The notes below the pieces were generated by a model. That model did no database searches. It was given only the letters and a program-made list of their open reading frames with translations, and was not told the DNA's origin. Below are positions 1 to 6,384 of a DNA stretch of 8,314 bases, piece after piece (the stretch's first letter is position 1; each line of letters begins with the position of its first letter). This stretch comes from CAZMCC01 sp964564695 (GTDB lineage Bacteria > Planctomycetota > Phycisphaerae > Phycisphaerales > UBA1924): positions 1-8,314 of the forward strand of contig CAZMCC010000130.1 in NCBI GenBank assembly GCA_964564695.1. Direction: 5' to 3'. Made by a program: the position numbers and the translations under genes.

Positions 1-105
1 TGCCACCGCTGCGCCCTCGCGCCAGAAATGTGTCAGACATATTTGCAGTAGTCAGCAGTGGCGGCCATGGCGCAGAGTTCGTTCGTCCCTTCCGCTGATT
101 GCAAA

Positions 106-788
106 ATGGTCACCTCGCGTTCAGGCTCCCGACGATTCTGCATCCTTGCCGTCGCCTGCGCGGCTTCGATGATGGGCGCGTGCCAGTCTTGGGGCACGCG
201 CCCATTGTCGAGTGCGCCGTCGGAAGAGCTCGTGTCATTGCCGGTGACTTCTGCCGCGGTGCTTGCGGTGAGTCGTTGGGAGGCGACAGAGCGCAGCGTC
301 ACGGTGACGCGCGGGTTTGCCACTCGAGTCGGGCCGCGGGAGTTGATCACGGCCGCGCACGTTGTTGGTGAGCCGCAGGGTGAACTGTGGATTGGCGATG
401 GCGCATCCAGCTACCACTTTACTTCCACGCTTTGGGACCGGAAGCGCGATATTGCGATCATCGTTCTCGATCGCGATCCCCCGCCCAGCGACACTCTTGC
501 GTTTGATCTTGCCCGGCCGGTTGAACCGGGCGAATGGGTCCGATTCCTCGGGGCGCTCGGCGATCAAACGGCCGGGCTCGGCGTCCCAGTCCAAGTCGCG
601 AACGCCGAGCACACTTCCGTTCCCGGTGCGATTGTGATCGAACGTGGCGCAGCCATGGATGCGACTCACCGCCCGGCCGTTCGGGGCTGCCGGTCGTGGT
701 TTGGTCCTGCTCCGGGCCGGTGGTCATCGGCGTGAACTCCGGCAGCTTTACGGCCGGCGGGACGCCCATGGGCGCGATCAGCCGCTGA
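106..788 (+). pseudogene. Trypsin-like serine protease lipoprotein, interrupted by a frameshift
   Basis: Exported peptidase of the trypsin fold (S1/trypsin_2 type), probably anchored to a membrane as a lipoprotein. From ATG 106 the first 26 residues form a signal peptide: basic n-region (SGSRR), hydrophobic core, then a lipobox-like MGAC with Cys26 at 181-183. The catalytic His is in LITAAHVV (codon 358-360, about residue 85). The catalytic Asp is in RDIAIIVLD (codon 448-450, about residue 115). The reading frame that carries both runs on into unrelated residues and stops at 733-735. The true C-terminus lies one base back, in the frame ending at TGA 786-788, and reads SPPGRSGLPVV followed by GPVVIGVNSGSF; the likely nucleophile Ser is codon 681-683. 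Restoring one base near 658-663 joins the two parts into about 227 residues, normal for the family. It may be a real mutation or a sequencing error. GTG 58 and ATG 67 are alternative starts but put extra residues before the signal peptide. Confidence 0.7.
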
Positions 789-862
789 CGTCGTCGGTTG
801 AATAAACGCCGAGTGGGGGGGCGAAAACTGGCCGTCGGAGACGTCTCTCGATCATCGGCCAT

Positions 863-1774
863 TCACCCCCGCCGCCGCCGGCTCGCCGCCAACCCCCCAA
901 GGCCCAGCAGCCCCACCGCGCCCGGTGACGGCCAGCCGACCTGGACGCTGTCGGAGAGATCATCGCGGAAGACGCCGAGTGCCGCGTTCGAGGTGCGGAA
1001 GCTGCCAAGGTCCGAGTCCCACCAGTGGACGGTGTCCGCGTTCGTGCCGGGGTTCCCCGGCGAACCCAGGGGCTGATAGTCGAAACTGAAGACGCGATAC
1101 GAGAAGTTCGTAACCGTGTAGTTGAAGAGGAAGATCGTGTCCCAGCGGCTCGTGTCGCCATCTTGACCGTCAGTGGGCTCGATGCCGGTGTTGTCGCCGC
1201 CGCCGTTGTTGTCATCAAGGAGGCCGACGGAGATCAGCTCGCCGTCGCCGCTGGGGTCGGAGCGGCCGACGCCTGTCGCCGCGTTGTCGAAGGCGAAGAG
1301 ATTGCCGAACCCCGCGAGACCGGGGGCCCAGCGGAACTCGCCGGCGCCGTTGTTGGGGTTGCCAGCGGAGGACGCGTTGGGGTCGCCGCCGTTCTCATCG
1401 GCGTTGTTGTTCGTGACGCCGCCGGTGAACAGTTCGCGGTGACTTGCGGTCATTCCCCGGCGGGCGGTGGGGCCGAAGTCGATGGTGCCGAAGGGCGCCT
1501 GACGGACGCTGGGGCGGTCGAGAACGCCACTGGCGTCGAGTTCGTTGGACACGATGCGGCCGTGGGTCGCGCCCAGCGAGGCGACCCGGACGTCGCCGCC
1601 GACGTAGCGCACCTGGAGGGCCAGCCGGATGTCATCGTCGTCGAGTCCCACGACGGATGTACGGTCGGCGACGATGCGATACTCGAGCTGGCCCGCGCCG
1701 AGCTCGAATTGCTGGGCGGAGGCGGACGCGGTCAGGCCGGCGATGGCGGCCACAAACGCGAGCGATGACTTCAC
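863..1774 (-). CDS. Secreted protein with PEP-CTERM-like C-terminal sorting signal
   Basis: A 303-residue exported protein of unknown function. Residues 1-20 are a signal peptide ending ASASA before QQF. The body (21-280) looks beta-rich, contains no cysteine, and has two Asn/Asp/Gly-rich stretches (about 121-143 and 187-207) that could be loops or calcium-binding turns. The tail (282-303) has PSPGA, a short Gly/Leu hydrophobic helix and RRRRG. This is the tripartite plan of PEP-CTERM signals, which in known systems are cut by an exosortase-type enzyme for surface delivery, here with PSPG in place of Pro-Glu-Pro. The start is GTG 1774-1772, because a strong GGAGGAG sits six bases upstream; an in-frame TTG at 1789 lies inside that ribosome site and cannot be the start. 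The gene is tail to tail with the protease, with 74 bases between the stops, and divergent from the small gene at 2005. The function of the mature domain is not recognised; export and tail are clear. Confidence 0.85.
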   Translation of the reverse strand: MKSSLAFVAAIAGLTASASAQQFELGAGQLEYRIVADRTSVVGLDDDDIRLALQVRYVGGDVRVASLGATHGRIVSNELDASGVLDRPSVRQAPFGTIDFGPTARRGMTASHRELFTGGVTNNNADENGGDPNASSAGNPNNGAGEFRWAPGLAGFGNLFAFDNAATGVGRSDPSGDGELISVGLLDDNNGGGDNTGIEPTDGQDGDTSRWDTIFLFNYTVTNFSYRVFSFDYQPLGSPGNPGTNADTVHWWDSDLGSFRTSNAALGVFRDDLSDSVQVGWPSPGAVGLLGLGGLAASRRRRG

Positions 1775-1780
1775 GGCGGG

Positions 1781-1787
1781 CTCCTCC
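1781..1787 (-). promoter_or_regulatory. Strong Shine-Dalgarno site that fixes a GTG start
   Basis: On the minus strand the sequence is GGAGGAG, followed by six bases and GTG 1774-1772. It is one of the two clear ribosome sites in the window. It sets the start of the secreted PEP-CTERM-like protein at the GTG and rules out the in-frame TTG at 1789-1787, which overlaps it. Confidence 0.8.
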
Positions 1788-1867
1788 AAAGAGCGTGCGG
1801 CTCAGAGGGTATTCGGCATGGCAGGTGGATATCCCGAGGCACCGAGAACTTCAAACGGGGCGCCCAA

Positions 1868-1896
1868 AGTATGCCTTATCATTTGAGGACGGGCAA
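1868..1896 (-). promoter_or_regulatory. Candidate sigma70-type promoter for the secreted protein gene
   Basis: Read on the minus strand, TTGCCC (1896-1891) and CATACT (1873-1868) are separated by exactly 17 bases. Transcription from here would give an untranslated leader of roughly 85 bases before GTG 1774. The hexamers match the consensus only partly (3/6 and 4/6). Support comes from the correct spacing, the locally AT-richer sequence, and a second element of the same form on the other strand at 1930-1958. A weaker alternative is TTGAAG-N17-TATCCA nearer the gene. This is inference only. Confidence 0.35.
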
Positions 1897-1929
1897 CCAA
1901 CGGCGTCCGGCCCGATTGTGGCTGAACGC

Positions 1930-1958
1930 TTGCATTCCGCAACCGCCAGCGGCATACT
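1930..1958 (+). promoter_or_regulatory. Candidate sigma70-type promoter for the 76-residue protein gene
   Basis: TTGCAT (1930-1935) and CATACT (1953-1958) are separated by 17 bases and would start transcription about 40 bases before ATG 2005. The -10 hexamer is identical to that of the candidate promoter on the opposite strand at 1868-1873, and both -35 hexamers begin TTGC. The transcript leader would include the G-tract at 1974-1989. Consensus match is only partial. Confidence 0.35.
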
Positions 1959-2004
1959 GGCGCGGGGTATGACGGGGGTGGGGGGGTGGTGTCGCGAGCC
2001 CAGA

Positions 2005-2235
2005 ATGCACCAGGTCAAACTCTTCTGCCAGGAACGCAGGAACGTGTCCGACCTCGAGGCCGAGATGAACCGCTGGCTCCGCGAGTCGGGAGCCAAGGTC
2101 GTCAACGTCTTCGGCAACATCAGCGGACGCGAGGTGCTCGCGACCCCCGAGTGGGCCCGGACCGCGGGCTCGGGTCACCGCGTCACGGAGTTCACGCCGT
2201 CGGATGTGTTTATTGCGGTGGTGTACCAGGTGTAG
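2005..2235 (+). CDS. Small conserved-looking hypothetical protein (76 aa)
   Basis: A 76-residue soluble protein without signal peptide or membrane segment. It starts MHQVKLFCQ, continues with an amphipathic helix (about 14-29, SDLEAEMNRWLRESG), a strand KVVNVFGNIS, a loop (44-63), and ends with a hydrophobic strand DVFIAVVYQV. This beta-alpha-beta-beta layout, with a last strand running to the stop codon, resembles small orphan proteins I recall from planctomycete genomes (a helix ending WLxESGAKVV, then a GNI motif and a terminal strand), but I cannot name a family or a function. The reading frame stays open upstream, yet the upstream part is antisense to the secreted protein gene and has no protein character, so ATG 2005 is chosen. 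No good Shine-Dalgarno site precedes it; a run of G at 1974-1989 lies just upstream. It is transcribed alone, ending one base before the inverted repeat at 2237. Confidence 0.7.
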   Translation: MHQVKLFCQERRNVSDLEAEMNRWLRESGAKVVNVFGNISGREVLATPEWARTAGSGHRVTEFTPSDVFIAVVYQV

Positions 2236-2236
2236 C

Positions 2237-2321
2237 GATAAGAGACGCGAGCGCAAGCGAGTGGATGATGCCCGCTCGCGCGGCGGGCCTTCTCCACTCG
2301 CTCGCGCTCGCGTCTCTTATC
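2237..2321. terminator. Long inverted repeat acting as likely bidirectional terminator
   Basis: The arms 2237-2265 and 2293-2321 are 29 bases each and complementary except at one position. Inside them a second stem pairs GCCCGC (2270-2275) with GCGGGC (2283-2288) around a 7-base loop. The element starts one base after the stop of the 76-residue gene (2233-2235), and the UbiD stop codon (2319-2317) lies within the right arm. It therefore separates two converging genes and would fold in transcripts from either side. There is no clear T-tract after it, so it may act as an RNA stabiliser or Rho-assisted terminator rather than a classical intrinsic one. The arms contain GAGCGCAAGCGA, close to the core of the REP-like repeats near 6290 and 6397, so it may also be a repeat-family member. 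Confidence 0.75.
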
Positions 2322-4377
2322 CGAGCCCATACTCCCGCCACCGCTGCTCCACCCGGCGTGCCATCTCCCCGCTCACCGTCAGCACCGGCGGCCAATCCCG
2401 CACGGGCTGCCCGTTCCGCTCATCACCCGGCGCCTTGCGGGTCGCGTCGAACCCCAGCCGGTGAACGCCGCCGGGGGTGACGCGCCTCACACAATCACGC
2501 GACGCGTCGCCGTGGGCGGGCCAGTAGAACAGGAGCCCTTCTATGTCGTCGACCGGCGCCTCCTCCGGTACCACGATCACAAATGCTGGCAGGCGGGCCT
2601 CGCCGAGCGCATCGAAGATCCGCTCGATCACCTGGACGCCCTGTCCCGGCGCATCTTTGCGAACGCGCGCGATCAGCCATCCGTCCTCACCGAGGAGGCG
2701 TGCCGTGTGCACCCGCTCCACCGAGCCGGCTCGGCGCAGGATCTCCTCACCGCCCACCGCCTCACCCTTCACCCCTTCACCCAACCCGATCCCCCCGACC
2801 TCCTCCCCCGCCACCCGCCGCGTGCAGTCGAACCCGATCTTCATCCCCGCTCCCAGGCGCGGGGCCGCGTGGTCGAGGATGTCCAGCGGCCCGTGCACGC
2901 TCTCCACATCGCGTCCAGGGTGGCAGTTCCGCGTCGCCGCCGCGAGCACGGCCGTCGTGTCGTGCACATCCACATCATCATCCACCACGAACACCGACTT
3001 CGTCCACGACATCTGCCCCGCGCCCCACACGCTGTGCATCACGCGCCGCGCCTGCAGCGGGTACGACTTGCGGATCTTCACGGCCGCACAGTTGTGGAAC
3101 GCCCCGAACATCGGCAGGTCGTAGTCCTCGATGTCGTGCACGATCGTCTTGAGCAGCGGCAGGAAGATCCGCTCGGTGGCCTTGCCCAGGAAGTAATCCT
3201 CCTGCGGCGGAAGCCCCACGACCGTCGTTGGATACACCGGACCGCGCCGGTGCGTGATGGCGGTCACGTCGAGGATGGGGTAGCGGTCGGGGAGCGAGTA
3301 AAACCCGGTGTGATCCCCAAACGGCCCCTCAAAAACGGCGCCCGGGCCGATGGGTTCACCGTTGCGAGGGTCCCAGCCGATTCCGCCCGCCTCCGCACTC
3401 ACATACCCCTCGATGACGATCTCAGCGTTGGCGGGGATCCAGAGCGGCACTGTCTTCGCCCGCACCATCTCTATGCCCTTGCCGTTCAGGAACCCCGCGA
3501 GCAGCAGCTCGCTGATCCCCGGCGGCAGCGGCGCCGTCGCCGCGTACGCCAGCACGCTCTCGCCCCCGAGTGCAATCGCCACCGGCATCGGTTTACCGAG
3601 CGCTTTCCACGACCGCCAGTGCCGCGCCCCGTCGTGATGGATGTGCCAGTGCATCGCCATGCGGTGCTTCCCGAGCACCTGCACGCGGTACATCCCGATG
3701 TTGTGGCTGCTCGGGCGCGGGTTGTCGCGGTCGTCGGCGTGGATGGTGTGAATCCCCGCGAACGTGACATACCGCCCGCGGAAGTCGCGCTCCCACTCGG
3801 GGCCGCGGCCGAGACCGGGCACTTGGTCGTTCACGCCCGCCGGATAGTCAACGGCGGCCAGGTCCCCATCGTGCGGCCAGCACCGGATGATCGGCAGCCG
3901 CGTGACATCGGCCCGCTCGTCGGTGTGCACCACCTCCTGGCACGGCCCGCTCCCGCGGCGCCGCTTCGGCGGAATCCGCAGCAGCGGCAGAAACAGCTTG
4001 AGCTTCGCCGCCAGGTCCGCCAGCCCCCGCGGCGGCTCGGGCTTCACCAGCTCGGCGATGCGTGCCGCGACCCCCTCAAACCCCGCCTCAACACATCCCA
4101 GCGCCATCTCCATCCGCCGGTAACTCCCCAGCGCGTTGATGAGCACCGGGATGTCGCTCCCCTCGACGTTCTCGAACAGCAGCGCCGGCCCGCCGAGGTG
4201 GTGGAATCGGGGATCGGTCCGGCGTGCCGACGCGCTGGGTAGCCCCGGGGCGGGCGTCTTGCTCACGCGGTCGGCGATCGCCCCGATCTCCTCGATCGGT
4301 GAGACGCGAGCCGCCACGCGGCGCAGCTCGCCGGCGTTCGCCAAGGCCCGGATGAAGTCCTGGGTAGTGGAGTACAT
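2317..4377 (-). CDS. ubiD: UbiD-family decarboxylase, long form (quinone biosynthesis type)
   Basis: A 686-residue cytoplasmic (de)carboxylase of the UbiD family. These enzymes use prenylated FMN made by UbiX, and members of this subtype act in ubiquinone or menaquinone (futalosine route) biosynthesis. The N-terminus (FIRALANAGELRRV, then GGPALLFENV at 62-71) is the family pattern. NIGMYRVQ holds Arg231 and EGPFGDHTGFY (350-360) holds Glu350 and Asp355; these match the Arg-Glu-Asp/Glu catalytic set known from UbiD and Fdc1. HNCAAVKIRKSYP and GKATERIFLPLLK are further family blocks. The protein is longer than the usual 480-610 because the C-terminal segment is doubled (about 433-528 and 570-655) and there is an insert at about 330-347. 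The end RDWPPVL..RRVEQRWREYGLG is typical. ATG 4377 is chosen because it opens the conserved N-terminus; the upstream frame overlaps the divergent gene. No Shine-Dalgarno is visible. The exact substrate is not decided by sequence. Confidence 0.9.
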   Translation of the reverse strand: MYSTTQDFIRALANAGELRRVAARVSPIEEIGAIADRVSKTPAPGLPSASARRTDPRFHHLGGPALLFENVEGSDIPVLINALGSYRRMEMALGCVEAGFEGVAARIAELVKPEPPRGLADLAAKLKLFLPLLRIPPKRRRGSGPCQEVVHTDERADVTRLPIIRCWPHDGDLAAVDYPAGVNDQVPGLGRGPEWERDFRGRYVTFAGIHTIHADDRDNPRPSSHNIGMYRVQVLGKHRMAMHWHIHHDGARHWRSWKALGKPMPVAIALGGESVLAYAATAPLPPGISELLLAGFLNGKGIEMVRAKTVPLWIPANAEIVIEGYVSAEAGGIGWDPRNGEPIGPGAVFEGPFGDHTGFYSLPDRYPILDVTAITHRRGPVYPTTVVGLPPQEDYFLGKATERIFLPLLKTIVHDIEDYDLPMFGAFHNCAAVKIRKSYPLQARRVMHSVWGAGQMSWTKSVFVVDDDVDVHDTTAVLAAATRNCHPGRDVESVHGPLDILDHAAPRLGAGMKIGFDCTRRVAGEEVGGIGLGEGVKGEAVGGEEILRRAGSVERVHTARLLGEDGWLIARVRKDAPGQGVQVIERIFDALGEARLPAFVIVVPEEAPVDDIEGLLFYWPAHGDASRDCVRRVTPGGVHRLGFDATRKAPGDERNGQPVRDWPPVLTVSGEMARRVEQRWREYGLG

Positions 4378-4390
4378 TCGTGTCGAGGTT

Positions 4391-5095
4391 ATGAGCCAAC
4401 CCAACCCTTCGTCACCGCCATCTTCCGGCAAGCCCCCCAAGGCCGCCGACTTCGCCGCCACGCGCGACTGGCCCGCCTATTTCCGCTGCATGCTCGGCAA
4501 GCCGGCCCGCGAAACGCTGCTCAAGGCCCTCGAACTTTTCGAGCGGGAGGCCTCCACCGGCGGTGGCGGTGGGGGTGGGGTGGGGACCCAGCTTCCCCGC
4601 CGTGCCGTCGACCTCGGCTGCGGCGAGGGACGCGACACCCTCGAACTTCTCCGGCGCGGCTGGAGCGTGACCGCCCTCGACGGCCACCCGATGGCGATCG
4701 ACCTGCTCCTCGAACGCGTCCCGCCTGAGGAGCGGGGGGGGCGAGCCCGACTCACCACCCACACCGTCGGCTTCGACCGCGCGACGTGGGGCGAGTGCGA
4801 CCTCCTCAACGCAAGCTTCGCGCTCCCCTTCTGCCCGCCCGAGCACTTCACCGCCCTGTGGACCCGCGTTCGCGCCACCATCCGCACGGGCGGGCGCTTC
4901 GCCGGCCAGCTCTTCGGTGATCGGGATTCGTGGGCCGTGCTGCCTGACCGCACGCACCACCCGCGCTCGGCTCTCGACGCCCTCTTCGCGGGCTTCCTCC
5001 TCGAAGAGCTCCGCGAAGAAGAGAAGCTCGACACCGACTGCGCGGGCACGCCCAAGCACTGGCACGTGTTCCACATCGTCGCCCGCAAGGTGTAA
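4391..5095 (+). CDS. Class I SAM-dependent methyltransferase (TehB-like)
   Basis: A 234-residue cytoplasmic methyltransferase that would transfer a methyl group from S-adenosylmethionine; the acceptor is unknown. Motif I is VDLGCGEG (73-80) and the acidic residue after strand 2 is Asp97 in ALDGHP, which binds the ribose. The later strand is CDLLNASFALPF and the next motif is TIRTGGRFAGQLFG. The end GTPKHWHVFHIVARKV is a common ending of TehB-like and related small-molecule methyltransferases. An N-terminal Pro/Ser/Lys-rich lead (1-20) and a Gly run (57-63) precede the fold. The start ATG 4391 has GAGG only two bases before it, unusually close; GTG 4366 is in frame but would overlap the UbiD start. 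The divergent UbiD start is 13 bases away, hinting at linked control and perhaps a role in quinone methylation, but that is only inference. A run of eight G at 4734-4741 lies in frame. Confidence 0.85.
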   Translation: MSQPNPSSPPSSGKPPKAADFAATRDWPAYFRCMLGKPARETLLKALELFEREASTGGGGGGGVGTQLPRRAVDLGCGEGRDTLELLRRGWSVTALDGHPMAIDLLLERVPPEERGGRARLTTHTVGFDRATWGECDLLNASFALPFCPPEHFTALWTRVRATIRTGGRFAGQLFGDRDSWAVLPDRTHHPRSALDALFAGFLLEELREEEKLDTDCAGTPKHWHVFHIVARKV

Positions 5096-5198
5096 CCGCG
5101 TTCGGACCTGCGCCGCCCGCAATACCCCTACATCCCTCACCCCCGGATGAAGTCGCCCCGCGCGCCCGCCGATAAGCGAGTCTCAAAGGAGACCGCCC

Positions 5199-6269
5199 AT
5201 GGCCCGTAATCGCGCTGCTTGGCTTCGCATCGTGTTCGCCGCCCTTCCCCTCGGCATCCTTCTGGGCGCCGGCGCTCTCGCGCTGCCTGACGATCACGGG
5301 CAAGTGAAGCCCGCGGCGAAGCCCGCCGCCAATCCGCCCGCGCCCAAGCCTTCGGGCGAGCATTCCCCGGCGGACAACCGCGCTCCCGCTGATCACAAGC
5401 CCGCCGCCGAACCCGCCGCGCCCCCCACGCCCGCGAAGCCCGCCGCCAAGCCCGCGCTCGATCACGACCACGACGACACGGCCGGTAACTCGCGCCGCGT
5501 CGATGCCCCCAAACCGCCCTCGGCCCCCAACGCCGGCGGCGCCCCCGAGCGCGCCCCCAAGCGCCCCGGCCCCTCGGCCGAGACGCCCGCCGACGCCGAC
5601 GCCGCCCTCCGCTCCCTCAAGGACGGCAACATCCGCTGGGTCGAGGACCGCTGCGAGAGCCCGAACGTCGGCCCTTCGCGCCGCGAGACCCTCGCCCGCG
5701 ACGGCCAGAAGCCCTTTGCGTCCATCCTCACCTGCGCCGACTCGCGACTCCCCGTCGAGCGCCTCTTCGACCGCGGCGTCGGCGAGCTCTTCGTCGTCCG
5801 CGTCGCCGGCAACATCGCCGGCACCAGCGAGACCGGCACGCTCGAGTACGGCGTCGAGCACCTGCACATCCCGCTGCTGGTCGTCATGGGCCACAGCAAG
5901 TGCGGCGCGGTCGCGGCGGCCGTCGGCCACGCGAAGCCTGCCGGGGCGCTGGGCGAGCTTGTTGAGCGGATCGGGCCGGCCGTGCAGCGTGCCGAGGGGC
6001 AGCTCGAGGGCGCGACGCCCGACGCTGTGACCGGCGCCGCGATCAAGGAAAACGTCTGGCAGACGATCTTCGACCTCATCCGCAGCAGCCCCGAGATCCG
6101 GGCCGCCATCACCAAGGGCGAGCTGAAGGTCGTCGGCGCCGTGTGCGACGTCGGCACGGGCAAGGTGGAGTTCATGGGGGAGCACCCGTGGCAGGCCGAC
6201 CTGGTGGCCGCGTTCAACGCCCGCCACGGCACGGCTCCCGCGAGCGCCCACGCCGAAGAAGGCCACTGA
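5199..6269 (+). CDS. Exported beta-class carbonic anhydrase with Ala/Pro/Lys-rich linker
   Basis: A 356-residue zinc enzyme that interconverts CO2 and bicarbonate, exported or membrane-tethered. Residues 1-29 are a signal peptide (MARNRAAWLR, hydrophobic core, ALALP). Residues 30-130 form a disordered linker rich in KPAA/PAKP units with an acidic-histidine patch DHDHDD (88-93). The beta-carbonic anhydrase domain is about 131-335. It has ILTCADSR, giving Cys179 with the Asp181-Arg183 dyad, and VVMGHSKCGAV, giving His232 and Cys235, so all zinc ligands and the catalytic dyad are present. It ends in a short tail with HAEEGH. Start ATG 5199 is well supported by AGGAG at 5187-5191, seven bases upstream. 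The gene is preceded by 103 bases after the methyltransferase, in the same direction, and followed by a terminator at 6321-6358, so it is probably its own unit or the end of a two-gene unit. The family call is firm; the linker may span or bind the cell wall. Confidence 0.93.
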   Translation: MARNRAAWLRIVFAALPLGILLGAGALALPDDHGQVKPAAKPAANPPAPKPSGEHSPADNRAPADHKPAAEPAAPPTPAKPAAKPALDHDHDDTAGNSRRVDAPKPPSAPNAGGAPERAPKRPGPSAETPADADAALRSLKDGNIRWVEDRCESPNVGPSRRETLARDGQKPFASILTCADSRLPVERLFDRGVGELFVVRVAGNIAGTSETGTLEYGVEHLHIPLLVVMGHSKCGAVAAAVGHAKPAGALGELVERIGPAVQRAEGQLEGATPDAVTGAAIKENVWQTIFDLIRSSPEIRAAITKGELKVVGAVCDVGTGKVEFMGEHPWQADLVAAFNARHGTAPASAHAEEGH

Positions 6270-6276
6270 TCGATAG

Positions 6277-6304
6277 GAGCCCGGAGCGCGAGCGACGGGC
6301 CACG
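6277..6304 (+). repeat. REP-like repeat, copy 1
   Basis: Shares the pattern AGCCCGGAGCG..AGCGACGGGCCACG with copy 2 at 6385-6412; 25 or more of 28 positions agree. GCCCG and CGGGC at the two ends of the core can pair, so each copy is a small imperfect palindrome. It begins eight bases after the carbonic anhydrase stop. Its GAGCGCGAGCGA core (6284-6295) also resembles the arm of the inverted repeat at 2249-2260. Confidence 0.6.
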
Positions 6305-6320
6305 CCAATCTCATTCGCGC

Positions 6321-6358
6321 GAGCGACGCCGGACTACCACCGGCGTCGTTTGCGTTTT
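6321..6358 (+). terminator. Intrinsic terminator of the carbonic anhydrase gene
   Basis: CGACGCCGG (6324-6332) pairs perfectly with CCGGCGTCG (6340-6348) around the 7-base loop ACTACCA. The stem can extend three more pairs with two G-U pairs. It is followed directly by a T-rich stretch TTTGCGTTTT (6349-6358). It lies about 50 bases after the stop codon at 6269, on the right strand, and is the best classical terminator in the window. Confidence 0.8.
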
Positions 6359-6384
6359 CGCCCCCGGAGCGGCGAGTGAATGAA

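Noticed and set aside
1..57. Promoter for the protease in the first bases of the window
   Set aside because: CATATT and similar hexamers occur but no partner at proper spacing could be supported, and the upstream context is cut off.
838..847. 10-bp perfect palindrome GAGACGTCTC between two converging genes
   Set aside because: Short, with no T-tract and no second copy; chance in GC-rich sequence is likely.
1025..1768. 247-residue open frame on the plus strand opposite the secreted protein
   Set aside because: Val/Gly/Ala-rich shadow; the minus strand has the ribosome site, signal peptide and sorting tail.
2461..4242. 593-residue open frame on the plus strand opposite UbiD
   Set aside because: Rich in Arg, His and Pro, with no motifs; it is the antisense of a clear UbiD gene in GC-rich DNA.
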